Source of the DNA: Reticulitermes speratus
Taxonomy: Eukaryota; Arthropoda; Insecta; Blattodea; Rhinotermitidae
Reading direction: 5' to 3'
Length of the DNA: 64,000 bases
Assembly (NCBI GenBank): GCA_021186555.1
Contig: JAJKFL010000003.1
Coordinates: forward strand, 45,047,908-45,111,907
Part shown: piece by piece, positions 46,055 to 56,373 of the stretch
How the letters are laid out: every line of letters begins with the position of its first letter
Position numbering within the stretch: position 1 is the stretch's first letter
Made by a program: the position numbers and the translations under genes
The notes under the pieces: generated by a model
What the model was told of the DNA's origin: nothing
The model's database searches: none
The model's input: the letters and a program-made list of their open reading frames with translations, nothing else

Positions 46055-46453
46055 GTAGATCAGAAATACCCGGGAAATTTTGAAATTTGGTGCTGGAGAA
46101 GAATGGAGAAGATCAGTTGGACCCATCGTATAAGAAATGAAGAAGTATTACAAAGAGTCAAGGAGGAAGGAAAATCCTAGAAACAGTAAAATGAAGGAAG
46201 ACTAACTGGATTGGTCACATCTTGCGTAGGAACTGCCTTCGAAAACACGTTATTGAAGGAAAGATAGAGGGAAGGATAGAAGTGAAGGGAAGACGAGGAA
46301 GAAGACGTAATAAGCTACTGGAAGACCTTGAGGAAAAGAGAGGATACTGGAAATTGAAAGGGGAAGCACTAGTTCCCACTCTGTGGATAACTTGCTATGG
46401 GAGAGGCTATGAATCTGTCGTAAGACAGACTACAGAATGAATGAATGAATGAT
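46055..46453 (+). pseudogene. Non-LTR retrotransposon 3' end (LINE type 1)
   Basis: Translation gives FEIWCWRRMEKISWTHRIRN then EEVLQRVKEEGKS, a stop, and after a frameshift NWIGHILRRNCLRKHVIEGK, followed by RRGRRRNKLLEDL, KRGYWKLKGEAL and a terminal VVRQTTE. This order is the C-terminus of insect LINE endonuclease/reverse-transcriptase proteins. The last segment (46222-46440) remains open. A tetranucleotide tail (AATG)n at 46436-46451 marks the 3' end. It is less decayed than the copy at 40876-41132. It is 5'-truncated, so it is not a functional gene. Confidence 0.9.
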
Positions 46454-46800
46454 TGTGAATTATGTGACTGACTTCAACATACTAATCAGGATAGGACTAT
46501 AAAAAGAGGCAATTGCATATCTATTAAAAAGAAATAAAAGATCAGCTGGGCGAGACTGACAATGAAGTATCGGCCGTCCGAACTTTCTAAGGCTTAATTA
46601 AGTACGTAGAGTGACAATATACAAACGATCAGCACTACTTGTTGCAGTTACAAAGTGTGCTTTGCGCAGGAAATTCGTGTTTGTCCATCTGGCTGCATGT
46701 TTCTGATAATAGAATACCGAATATATTTATTTAGACTATAGGCTTCATTTCGGTCTGCAATAGGATTTATGCAAATTTAATGTGTTCCAGTTGGCCCAAA
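46454..46800. other. Intergenic, no gene recognised
   Basis: Short AT-rich spacer between a LINE end and a SINE. Confidence 0.5.
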
Positions 46801-47050
46801 AGCCAATCCCTGTGACTGTGCGTTCTAAGGTGTAGGTCTGCAGCCGCTTGATTGCTGAGATCGCGGTTCGACTCCCGCTGAGGGCATGAATATTTGTCTC
46901 TTGTGTTTGTGTATGTAGCGGCCTCTGCGACGGGCTGATCACTCGTTCAGATTAGTCCTACCGGGTGCGAGTCTAATTGTATGTGATCTAGAAACCTCAA
47001 GAATGAGGCAGCCTAGGCCCGAGTCGAGCTGTTGCGCCACATAATAAAAA
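46801..47050 (+). mobile_element. tRNA-derived SINE, family B
   Basis: Leucine/serine-tRNA-like head (CTGTGCGTTCTAAGGTGTAG, with B-box GGTTCGACTCC near 46865-46875), then GGGCATGAATATTTGTCTCT, GCGACGGGCTGATCACTCGT and CTCAAGAATGAGGCAGCCTA. It ends in an A-rich tail at 47042-47050 and matches 49959-50220 throughout. Confidence 0.9.
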
Positions 47051-47132
47051 AAGTGGGCCGAAATGAGTTTACATGAAAGTCAAAACGAACTTCATACTTA
47101 CTGTAAAAAACAGTTTTTTTTCTTGGCGCAAG

Positions 47133-47303
47133 AGCACCAAGTGGGCCAGGGCTTCCTCATTGCCGAGGCTTCACGATCACACTCAGACACACGACACTCG
47201 GTAGGACTCCTCTGGACGAGTGATCAGCCCGACGCAGAGCTCTACCTGACAGAACACGACACTCGGAAAAGACAGAAATCCTTGCCCCCAACGGGATTTA
47301 TTT
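47133..47303 (-). mobile_element. SINE family B, 5'-truncated copy
   Basis: GCCGAGGCTTCACGATCACA and GGTAGGACTCCTCTGGACGA, then GAGTGATCAGCCCGACGCAG, are the 3' body of family B on the minus strand. Similarity stops near the B-box region (CCCCCAACGGGATTTA, about 47303), so the head is lost. Confidence 0.8.
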
Positions 47304-47399
47304 TTTTGGTCTGTCCGGGGTTTTTCCCCTTTGATCCATATTTGTACTGTTTAAATCCTTTTCGTCCTTCATGTCACTTTACGTTCCATGCTACCGTCC

Positions 47400-47515
47400 T
47401 TATACAACAAACACAACACAAACATCCATGCCCCCGGTGGGATTCGAACCCACAATCCCAGTAAGCGAGCGGCCGAAGACCCACGCCTTAGACCGCGCGG
47501 CCACTGGGATTGGCT
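47400..47515 (-). mobile_element. SINE family B, head portion
   Basis: Contains the tRNA-like head and B-box on the minus strand (GTGGGTTCGAATCCCACC, complement near 47438-47455) plus the first part of the body (CCATGCCCCCGGTG). It lies in the same orientation as 47133-47303 about 100 bp away. The overlap in body sequence suggests two insertions rather than one interrupted copy. Confidence 0.8.
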
Positions 47516-47892
47516 AAAAAGCAGTTTATCGATCAAAAACACTGCTGAAGTGTTAGCAGATGCGTATTTCATTACGTAATAGTCTTACGACGGTTTTTAT
47601 TTGTTTGTGGATTAATTAACGAAAATATCAGGAACGCAGACCATGTACAGACGAATGATCGGGTAATAATTATGAAATAGGCAGGGTGTGTATGGAAGCG
47701 GTCGTGTCATTTGCCTGGTGGGATTTGAACTCTGCTCCTCCCGTATACAAGCCAACGCGTTTTTTTTTCAGCTATCTTGTTTGGTGGGTATTAAGACCTA
47801 CCATTTCTCTGTGAAACTTTTTAAAGATATAGCAAGTTTTGAAAGAAATAACGATATGCAAGTTATAATTGTCCTTTCCGCTCGTTGAAGGC
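47516..47892. other. Intergenic, no gene recognised
   Basis: No supported gene. A 66-codon frame (47688-47888) is unremarkable. Confidence 0.5.
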
Positions 47893-48220
47893 ATACAGGA
47901 GGAGTGGAGGTATAGCTCTGTTCGTTCTTAACCTCAGTACTAGATGAAGGTGAATGGTTAACTTCACACCCCGACCGCTTTACTCCCTGGAAAGAACCCA
48001 GGTACCCTTTGAATAGAAGGCCAGGTGATCCCCTGAGACGGCCTGAACTTTTCGGAGTAGAAAAAATATATCTCCCCTGCTCGAAATTTTTCTAATTGCG
48101 TCACTTAAATAGGAACGTACAGGAAAACAAACAGTGCAACAAACACCAGTAAATCACACATTTTTGGATTCTCCAACCCGTATCCTGGTCGCCTTACCGA
48201 TTATGCTAACCCGACTCCGG
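47893..48220 (-). mobile_element. SINE family D copy with apparent internal insertion
   Basis: GGAGTGGAGGTATAGCTCTG, CTTAACCTCAGTACTAGATG and CACCCCGACCGCTTTACTCC are the family D 3' half on the minus strand. The head (CGTATCCTGGTCGCCTTACC, 48180-48199, and GATTATGCTAACCCGACTCC) lies about 90 bp further away than expected. Unrelated AT-rich sequence (about 48080-48165) interrupts it. Confidence 0.75.
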
Positions 48221-49357
48221 TGTTCAGTGAAATGCAGTGGAAAATAATTTGTAACTGCAATGCAAAATATGTAGTGCGATCCGAAAACTACCTGCAATAA
48301 ATGACAATCAAGAAGAACGAGGCATGGAAAATCGCAGAAAACGCATTTGGAGAACATGTGTAATCCAGCGGCGCACACCCTACCCCTCTTGTTGCGCCTT
48401 GTATACCATGTCACACTCTCATCTCTGCTACGTTCTTTTGATATATACCGCCTCGTGCTTCGTACTGACGACGCGTTTGTTTCTTCTGTAAAGTCTCGCT
48501 CTCGGTTTCTGGAATTCTCCTTCCAGGATGTTCTGGAAACGATTCGTTCCTATTCTCACTTCCCGTTCATTACAAGGGCTAGCTGTCGAACAAGTTTAAT
48601 CGAAATTTGTAACAGAAAAAATCGACGCGCAAATATTAATAAGATCGAAACAAAGACGTAGTCACAGCTGCTAAGGATATCAGAATGGTGACCAAAGGAA
48701 AGAAACTGCTGTACACGTTGCCTGTATAAGGAGCAGGCGGATCCTTTTTCGAGGTCCGTCTGTGAAAACTGTGCAGTAATACAATATCTTTCTTACTTTG
48801 TCGGTCGTTTTATGATTGCCCCATAATACACTTTGCCGTTCACTAAAATAAACTCATTAGCTGATAGAGCAAACTAATTTGTCTGTTAATTCAAGAAGGT
48901 TCTAAATCTAAATTCTGTTATTTTGCAGTAACTTAAATGTTTTCGCATATTCGTAATTAACTGATTGACTTATCTGTTTATCGTACTCATCTCATTTTAT
49001 AGGAAGATATCGTATTTTGGGCGTTTGTGTGCATTCAGGAGTGTAGAATTATATATGTACTTGCGTAAGAAAATTATGTGTAATTGACCAGTCTTGTAAC
49101 TTCTGCGTGCAACGAAGGATGTTTTATAAACGTGGGCCGTACTTGACCAATTTCAAATAAATTTGTACGTATTTCGGTTATAAGAAAGGTATCTTCTACG
49201 CCACCTAATAGGGCTGTTATACAATGTATAACTTGCAGAATGTGCGTGTGTTAACTAGGCCTGTCTGGCGTTGTGTTCAATTTTATGTGAAACAAAGTTC
49301 ATGCACAGGCTCACAGGCCCTTACTAATGGCCCTTCCAACCATCACTGTTGCGACAG
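48221..49357. other. Intergenic, no gene recognised
   Basis: A 104-codon plus frame (48347-48661) has no recognisable domain. Nothing else is identified. Confidence 0.5.
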
Positions 49358-49585
49358 TCAACCCTTCGAAGTCCAGTAATTACTTTGTTTACTACAAGTT
49401 TTAACATCTAAAAATTACACTCTGTCTACCGAGTGCATTTATGTGGTTTTTTGTGAATCTAAGAATAAAGAGCGATTATTTCCCTCTATAGCATTAATTA
49501 GTTAGTTTTTATAGCCGACGGAGTGTGTTTACTGCACGATACGAAACGAAACTTTAAATAAAATTCAGGCCAAATTTCTTATTTA
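49358..49585 (+). repeat. Dispersed repeat E, copy 2
   Basis: Collinear with 31671-31899: TCAACCCTTCGAAGTCCAGT, then ACCGAGTGCATTTATGTGG, GAGCGATTATTTCCCTCTAT, GTGTGTTTACTGCACGATAC and TTTAAATAAAATTCAGGCC. It is non-coding. Confidence 0.7.
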
Positions 49586-49958
49586 GAATTAATATTTCGA
49601 AGCAAGATTGTGTGTGTTGTATGTTAGTGTTAGCTGTACGAGTATGTTAGCTAGTTCCCTTTCGGGCTCTTTGGACAATAATTGCGGGATCATTACTCCA
49701 GTTCAGTTATTTTAAATTGCTTTTGGAGACTTTGATGTCCCTATAACAGAAAGGAACAATTATAACAACCTTTCGTATTAGTCGATGATGTACCTGCTTA
49801 AAGGGAATAGCGCATAAAATCACAAAACGCATGCTACATTCGATTTGCAACATTATGGTGTCTGTAGCTTCTAAAGAATTACATGTTGCTTCTGTGGCCC
49901 AAATATACTTGGCCGTTAGATCAGTATTGTTGATTTCGGAAAGTAAGATGAGGAAGCC

Positions 49959-50220
49959 GATCCCAGTGGCCGTGCGGTCTAAGGCGTGGGTCTGCAGCCG
50001 CTCGATTACTAGGATTGTGGGTTCGAATCCTACCAGGGGCATGGATGTCTGTCTCTTGTGAGTGTTGTGTGTTGTCAGGTAGAGGACTCTGCGACGGGCT
50101 GGTCACTCGTCCAGAGGAGTCCTACCGAATGTGGTGTGTCTAAAATGTGTGTGATCGTGAAGCCTCGAAAAATGAGGCGGCCTAGGCCCCCAAGGGGCTG
50201 TCGAGCCATTAAAAAAAAGA
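49959..50220 (+). mobile_element. SINE family B, full length
   Basis: Best reference copy of family B: head CAGTGGCCGTGCGGTCTAAG with B-box GGTTCGAATCC at 50020-50030; body GGCATGGATGTCTGTCTCTT, GTGTTGTGTGTTGTCAGGTA and AGAGGAGTCCTACCGAATGT; 3' region CCTCGAAAAATGAGGCGGCC; and an A-tail at 50211-50218. The tRNA-like head is not an intact tRNA gene. Confidence 0.95.
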
Positions 50221-50784
50221 GTAAACTATGTGATAGTAGTTAATTATGGCTTGCTATACAAGTTTCACCAAAATCCAAGCTTTAGTGGGACGAGGGATCT
50301 GCGCATGTATATGTAAAAAGCTCGACACTCTAACGGGGAAGTGTGTTGAAATTGTAACATGGTGTTTATATTTATGATGCTCAATCTGTTACTAATTACA
50401 AGAGACTAAGAGTACACTTACCATGTCCCCATTTGAAGATTAATTTCTTCTGGGAAAATACGTCACGTCGATTGCTAAATAAACGTGGCCTAACATCCAG
50501 AAGAAGCCAAACCGCTATGAGAACCTACAATCTCGCATGCTTCTGTTTATTTGTTCATCCCCATATACACACCCGTCACAACAATGTCGGGATGATCTCT
50601 TGTTTTGAAGCTGGTCTATAATCACCAAATTTAATATGTGGTCCCCTAATTTAATTGTTTCTAAGTTTCGTGTATATTCTGTCAGATGTAACTTTCATGT
50701 TGGAGATACTTGGTTGAAATGTCGAGTGCGTTGTCCTGCAGTCTGTTTGTCTGCAGATGATTATTGTTATGGAGATATTCGCTC
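50221..50784. other. Intergenic, no gene recognised
   Basis: Nothing recognised. Confidence 0.5.
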
Positions 50785-50885
50785 TTCTGAGATGTTACGC
50801 TGTGTAGATTGGTAGTTAGTTACCGATGTTTCGGGACAACCTATTGGTCCCATCTTCAAGGGTCAAGCAGTCCAAGAAGCCTATG
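50785..50885 (-). repeat. TTGAAGATG/CGAAAC repeat, hammerhead-related
   Basis: On the minus strand: GACTGCTTGACCCTTGAAGA, then a perfect stem GGGAC/GTCCC, then GAAACATCGGTAAC. The layout mimics the hammerhead motifs, but the core is TTGAAGA (U for the invariant C) and stem I does not pair. It is one half of the foldback family seen at 37.7 and 43.4 kb. Confidence 0.6.
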
Positions 50886-51639
50886 CTAGGTAATAAGGAA
50901 ACAGGATAAGCAAGGATATAAGGGACCTAAAGGCCTAAACCTTGACATTGGTAATCGTGTAGATATTAAAGAAATCCATTTATTTAAGGCGTAAAATGAG
51001 GTTTTTGAAAAAGCAAAGGCAAATATTTATATGGGGGTGACGTTATTTAGACATGCTTGGTAAAGTACCGTCCGTACATGACGTGTCGCGACGCGGACGG
51101 GCTAAATTAGTTATAGCTAAATATGACAGAATTTGGAAGTTTCAGGATATGGAAAAGTTATTTGTACGTGTATTCTTGAGGAAGGCCAGTAATGTATTTG
51201 AAGGGATTACTGCATACTGGTAGAGATAAATATGTAAATAGATTGGATGAAGACATGAGTACCAAAAGAATATGGAGAAGCCAGGATGAGGATTTTTCAG
51301 CCAGTAAAAGGCATTAACTTGCCTTATCCATGAAAACAAGAAGAAGAAACAGTGTTTTTGGAAGTGTGTGTTATGTGTTTAAAGAAATAAAATTACAAGA
51401 ATTCTGTCACAAAGAAATGGATGAAGAGATGATACCCCGTCAACGCGGCGCTGTGTATGTCTGTACATGGGGCATAGCTCCAGGCAAAGGGGAGACAGTT
51501 CCCAGAAACCCTCTCTGTGAAGTTTGTCTGTGGGACAGGACGTTACCAAATACGAATTAACATCATTTAACTGGTGTTAGAGAATTACAGTTTATTCATA
51601 TTAGTGTTTATTTCTGGCATAGTCAGGGTTCTCGTTACT
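50886..51639. other. Intergenic, no gene recognised
   Basis: A 76-codon plus frame (51330-51560) has no recognisable features. Confidence 0.5.
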
Positions 51640-51649
51640 TTCTTAAATT

Positions 51650-51841
51650 TAGAAAAAGGTAAAGCAATCCCATTACAGGCCTGGACAAGCCCTGAGGGTT
51701 CCAGGAGGTTGAGGTTCCCAGATTTCAAGACAATCGGCACATGAAGGTGGCAGGTTTGTCAGCCCTACGCACCGGCCGCCTTTACCCCCCAGGAAACATT
51801 CCTAGTACTCATTTCTGTTAGAGGCTGAGTCGACCCCAAGG
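51650..51841 (-). mobile_element. SINE family A, truncated, with 10-bp duplication
   Basis: AAAGGTAAAGCAATCCCATT through GAGGCTGAGTCGACCCC is family A on the minus strand without its head. It is flanked by TTCTTAAATT at 51640-51649 and 51842-51851. The 5' truncation point is close to that of the copy at 24632. Confidence 0.88.
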
Positions 51842-52074
51842 TTCTTAAATTAAAAAGGATTATCTAAATAGGAGGGAAACCGAAATCCCATATGAAAATC
51901 TATGGCACATGTAGTTAAATACCTCCAACGTGGCGGAAGCCAGAAAACTTATGGAACATTTATTTTATGTAGGGTAGTACGTTTTCTGTCCTTACTGTTA
52001 AGTGTACCTGTAAGGAAAGGACTGTAACAGGAGACGAGAGATGATATATTTTTCTTTTGTTTGATGAGGTAATA

Positions 52075-52275
52075 TTAACCCTTTGGACCTCAGTGGCTAC
52101 TAAATACACCACCATGTGCAGCATTTAAAATCTACTCACTTTTCCCACAGAGTGTATTTATGTGTTTCCGTATGACATTCAGAACAAACAGAGATTACTT
52201 CCCTATACAGAATCAGTTTATCTTTATAATTGAGACAGTTCGTTCTCTGTTACGAAGGAATTGAATTTTTAGATA
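52075..52275 (+). repeat. Dispersed repeat E, copy 3
   Basis: Begins TTAACCCTTTGGACCTCAGT and contains CCACAGAGTGTATTTATGTG and TTCAGAACAAACAGAGATTA, collinear with copies at 31.7 and 49.4 kb. The TTAACCCTTTG start is the best preserved of the three. It is non-coding. Confidence 0.7.
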
Positions 52276-52869
52276 TACCAGTATATAAAACTAACATTAT
52301 TTTAGCCTGCAAAGTATTAAATAAAGTAGAAACTTTTAAGGCTTACATACTGCAGAGTCTGTCTGATCTGAATAATGTAATCAGTATCTGTTCGTTTAGC
52401 TGACACCTGTGGGCCGATACATGGTTTATGAAATAAGAAAAAAAAATTAGAAATAATATTTATCAGTAAGAGAGCAAGTATTCTCTTGATTGTTGTGGTG
52501 AACTGGCTCTGTATTATTAAAAGGTATGTTTATTAGTTGTGATTTTACCCAGTTTATCATGGCAAACAATTTGCCTATTTATTTTACCACTATTAGTTAC
52601 CGCTAATGAATTTATAACCACAGTCTGAACAGGATTCTAAGCAAATAAACACGTGGCCATCATTTCAGTCACCAACATCAGATATAAACTGTTTGCCTTG
52701 TCCGATCTTTCTAAATCTCACATCCAGCTTCACGTATGTTTTAATGTTTATTCCGCATATTCTACATCTTCCATAATTCAGTTCTTTGAGATTTTGATGA
52801 GGGTGTATAATATTTATAAGTACCCTTCTCATTTTTTACTTTTGCCATCTTCTGTTATATAGTTAAAAC
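52276..52869. other. Intergenic, no gene recognised
   Basis: AT-rich, with nothing identified. Confidence 0.5.
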
Positions 52870-52910
52870 ACTACGTTTCGGAAGCTGACTTTGCTTCCGT
52901 CCACAGGTCT
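52870..52910 (-). repeat. Hammerhead-like motif with altered core
   Basis: On the minus strand CTGTGGA (complement 52900-52906) precedes a perfect 6-bp stem GGAAGC/GCTTCC and GAAACGTAG. The core position A6 is T, so it departs from CUGANGA, and stem I pairing is partial. It is a probable decayed relative of 11692-11724. Confidence 0.5.
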
Positions 52911-54280
52911 AAACCTATTTGGTGAACCCTTAGACAGCTCCTCTGTCACTCTGACACCATGCAAGAAGAAGGTACGGTAGGCCTGCTTGTGGATTTCGTC
53001 ACGTTATTGCCTTATACTTCATAACAAATGGCCGAAACAAAAGTTTTACATTTTTCAAATACCTACGGGCACAGAAATATCAAGACTTACATTAAATGGC
53101 GCTGGCGTCGCTTCTTCTTCACAAGTTCGCGTTTCTGCCACGTTGCTGCTATAGACAGTAGGAAATGTAGAAGTAGAGAAGTAGGGTGTAATGGCGTTGT
53201 GTTGATACCATATTCATAAAAATCCGTCAGTGCTTTGATAATTCATTATGGAGTCAGTTGATATGAAAAGAATATGAGCCTGTATTCCTTTGTGAAATAA
53301 AGAAATTAGGCTAAATATCCTCAGCGTCTGTATATAATTGCCCATTGAAAAGAAACAACAAATGAAAAGTTTCGAATAACAGTTACCTAAGACTCACATC
53401 ATATTACCACTAATTAAAGTTGCAGCAACCCGCTGGGCTGCATCACAAATGAGACGCTGGCGACTGTTTGTTGCTCCAGGTCACGACTGTATATTTGGGT
53501 TCCTCTCGGAGCGCTCTTCGCCACTATTTGTTATGAGATGTCGAGATGGTGAGGCCTTCAGGAGTTGTCGTTATTGAAAGAATTGAGGGTATAGCCTCAC
53601 ACACACACACACACACTCACTGACAGACCAACACACACACGCACACACACGTACACACATGGCAAAGGAACCTGATTCGATTTATCCTTTTTGCTTTTGT
53701 TGAGCTTTTACGTGCCGTGCGGACGTGCAGGACTGAAGACTTTGGGTAATGCATCACACTATTATCACGTATTTTCTGATTATTTATATAGTATTTGTGG
53801 TTCATTGGAGATACAGGTCATAGCTCAGGCTACACAGTATCGAAGGTTAAGATGACGAATATTGAATTGGAAACTATATAGAAGGAAGTTATTGTGGCCT
53901 AACTTGAGACACGGAAGTATTGAGTAAAACCACGACAAGTCTTAGTCAGAAGAGGCCACGAAATGCGCACCTCCGGAAGTTAAGGCGTTGTTTGCGTAGG
54001 AGACAGCATTTTCTGTGTCTGCCGCATACTTGTGTGAGCTATTATTTCCTCACATATGTTTCACAGAATTATTTTAAAAGTGGAAGTGTTACTACAGTTA
54101 GCTGATACAGTTCAGTGTGGCTGCAAGGTTGTGACTGCCGACGGGGGCGGAGTGGCCAAGAATTTTCACTCAAACCTGTAGCGCCTCAGTGATCTTTCTT
54201 ATCAAAATAAAATTCGAAGAGGTAATAAGATCACAGCGTCAGAAGCGGAATACCACGCAAATGGTTCTCAGTATTTAAGA
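52911..54280. other. Intergenic with AC dinucleotide repeats
   Basis: (AC)n tracts lie within 53598-53660. No gene is recognised. Confidence 0.6.
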
Positions 54281-54355
54281 ACTGTATGCCGATATAATGA
54301 CTAAGTGCGGGCTGGACGGTCCAGGGTTCGAATGCCGGCAAATAAAAGAGATTTT
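54281..54355 (+). mobile_element. SINE family D, 5' segment (split copy)
   Basis: The head ATGCCGATATAATGACTAAG then CGGGCTGGACGGTCC and B-box GGGTTCGAATGCC match family D. The copy stops at TAAAAGAGATTTT (54343-54355), which recurs at 54928-54940, where the SINE resumes after the inserted foldback element. Confidence 0.88.
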
Positions 54356-54410
54356 ATATGTTTATTTTCCGTCGAATGTACCCTTTTATTCACTATTCAT
54401 TGTGTAACAC

Positions 54411-54455
54411 AGTCCTACATGTTTCGAACCTTATTCTGGTTCATCTTCAGGGACT
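54411..54455 (-). ncRNA. Hammerhead ribozyme motif, left arm
   Basis: On the minus strand stem I AGTCC/GGACT (complements at 54451-54455 and 54411-54415) is 5 bp. The core is CTGAAGA (54444-54450), then one unpaired base. Stem II is GAACC/GGTTC (54438-54442 with 54426-54430), then GAA. Palindromic stem III is ACATGT (54417-54422) and the cleavage-site nucleotide is A (54416). All conserved positions of the type I hammerhead consensus are met. Confidence 0.85.
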
Positions 54456-54793
54456 TCAGTATTTTAAATTACACATATTTTACATCAATGGTACAATTGG
54501 TTAAAATAGTAAAAACTGAATAACATGAATTTTGCAATCGAGTTATACACTGGTTAAGATGATAAAAAGTGAATAAAAGTAGCAGCTGTTTGTTTCGGTG
54601 TTACTACCCAAGTCTTATACACAGGTTAAAATCTTAAAAGCTGAATAATCTTTGTTGTTATGATATCCTGTTTATTGGAGTTGGCAGTTTGACCACCCAA
54701 TAGTCACTCGATTGTAAAATTCATGTTATTCAGTTTTTACTATTTTAACCAATTGTACCATTGATGTAAAATATGTGTTATTTAAAATACTGA

Positions 54794-54838
54794 AGTCCCT
54801 GAAGATGAACCAGGATAAGGTTCGAAACATGTAGGACT
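54794..54838 (+). ncRNA. Hammerhead ribozyme motif, right arm
   Basis: Stem I AGTCC (54794-54798) pairs with GGACT (54834-54838). The core is CTGAAGA (54799-54805). Stem II GAACC (54807-54811) pairs with GGTTC (54819-54823) around a 7-base loop. GAAA is at 54824-54827, stem III ACATGT at 54827-54832 and A54833 is the cleavage-site nucleotide. The very short palindromic stem III is like that of known retroelement hammerheads, which often need a dimer or an upstream stem for activity. Confidence 0.88.
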
Positions 54839-54927
54839 GTGTTACACAATTAATAGTGAATAAAAGGGTACATTTGTCGGACAATAAACATAGAAAAGTA
54901 AATGTAAGGAATGAATAATATTAAATT

Positions 54928-55130
54928 TAAAAGAGATTTTCTTTCTCTAAAACCGTCCAGAACGACTCTGGGGCCAACCCTGCCTCTTATTCAGTGGGTA
55001 TCGGTGTTATTTCCCGGGTGTAAATCGGCCGGGACGTGAAGTTAACCACTCACCTCCATCAAGTGCCGAGGTTAAGAATGAGCGATGCTATACTTCTCCC
55101 GCTATACGCCTGCATAACGTGAACAGGGAC
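54928..55130 (+). mobile_element. SINE family D, 3' segment (split copy)
   Basis: After the repeated TAAAAGAGATTTT it continues with CCGTCCAGAACGACTCTGGG, GTGGGTATCGGTGTTATTTC, CCGGGTGTAAATCGGCCGGG and GTTAACCACTCACCTCCATC, as in 61290-61440. Together with 54281-54355 it forms one family D copy. Confidence 0.88.
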
Positions 55131-56373
55131 AGCTTTACTCTTGTGTCGTTCCCTGCGAGGTTCAGGCGAGTTCGAAGCCTACGTGGCGTAATTCAGGTAT
55201 TGTCCAGGCATATGCCTGAATGCACTGAGGTATACCACGATGATCTTCAGGCAGGATATTTGGTGTTCTGATCCATTTTATTTGTAAGCTTGATGTAAAT
55301 TTATGTGGCATTTTATTATGACAGGTAATTCCCATTCAAGGCGGAATTGCAGGATCGCATTCCGTAAAGTTAAAAGTGTTCAAGAGGAAGAAGTCGTTAC
55401 TAGAGGCTGGTAGTATTTTACTGGCTGTTGTAGAGCTGTATAATATATAACCGTCGTCTGTGATACGACTGAATAAACAGAGTAGACTAAAGTGAATCAG
55501 GCTGGAGGAAATATACGAGACTGTGAAGAAGCTAGCGAATACCAAAGCGTGTTGTGTTGGTTTATGGGGTGTGCTTGATAAGATACGATGCTTATGCAAT
55601 AAAGAAGGTGTCTTGTCTGATGACCACCCACGAGCTAAACGGAACAGAAATGTTATACAAACATACGAAACCACTTCCATTTATATATCCTGGAGCACAA
55701 TTCTTTTGAAATCCTCAAACTATCCTCATTTACAAAACTGCATGACCCTTCGGAAGTTGAACGATGCACTGTTCAGCTGATCCATATAAGGCACTTCAGT
55801 TGCGACACAACAAGGTAAGAAGGCGGTTTCAGAATACGCCTGGGCGTTGAAAGAAACCATTCTGAATATCCCGAGTAAGGGATGTCGGCCTCATTCAATA
55901 TGGTAATGTTCAACTGCTTCGTCTTGGCAGCAATCATCGCCCAATCAAAATGCACTAAATACACTTTGTGAGCTATAACGGTGAGATCATCTCCATCCAC
56001 TCAAAATTAGCTGGAAAGATAATTACGTTGGTGTCGATGTTATGCATGTACTTGGCAGTCTTGGAGTTGCAGGCATTTGGCATTACTGAAACAACATTGC
56101 ACTCTTCCGAAACCTCCTTAGCACTGTCAGCTAGGAACGTATTCACTTTTCCAACATAAACATCTAAGCAGTATGATATTTATTTTAAAGTAATCTTACT
56201 GCGTGCTTACTGTCACTTCACGTAAGGCCAGGAAATAATGTGGTTGAATAAAGAAGTGAGTGCAGTTCTGACAGGTTTTTCTTATAGACTTCTGTCATAT
56301 GCCAGCCCCTGACTCGGCATAGTAGAGACAAAAGTAACAATCCTGAGGCCTGCAGTTGCCTAAGTTTCTCATA
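55131..56373. other. Intergenic, no gene recognised
   Basis: A 114-codon minus frame (55336-55680) overlaps an 85-codon plus frame. Neither has a recognisable domain. Confidence 0.5.

Larger units (their letters stand above)
54356..54927. mobile_element. Hammerhead-bearing foldback element inserted in a SINE
   Basis: A 572-bp insertion between 13-bp direct repeats TAAAAGAGATTTT (54343-54355 and 54928-54940). Inverted arms 54357-54543 and 54706-54892 (187 bp each) are nearly identical. A spacer of about 160 bp separates them, and a 35-bp AT-rich tail (54893-54927) follows the right arm. Each arm has one complete hammerhead-type motif. There is no open frame of note in the spacer. The interrupted SINE makes the insertion and its boundaries unambiguous. 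Penelope-like retroelements are known to carry such ribozymes in terminal repeats, so a non-autonomous Penelope-like origin is likely but unproven. Confidence 0.92.

Noticed and set aside
46222-46440. 72-residue basic protein as a host gene
   Set aside because: It is the C-terminal piece of a LINE polyprotein, preceded by frameshifted LINE sequence and followed by a (AATG)n tail.
47063-47464. 133-codon plus frame
   Set aside because: It runs through antisense SINE B sequence and carries SINE-derived residues (PRWDSNPQSQ is the complement of a tRNA-like head), not a gene.
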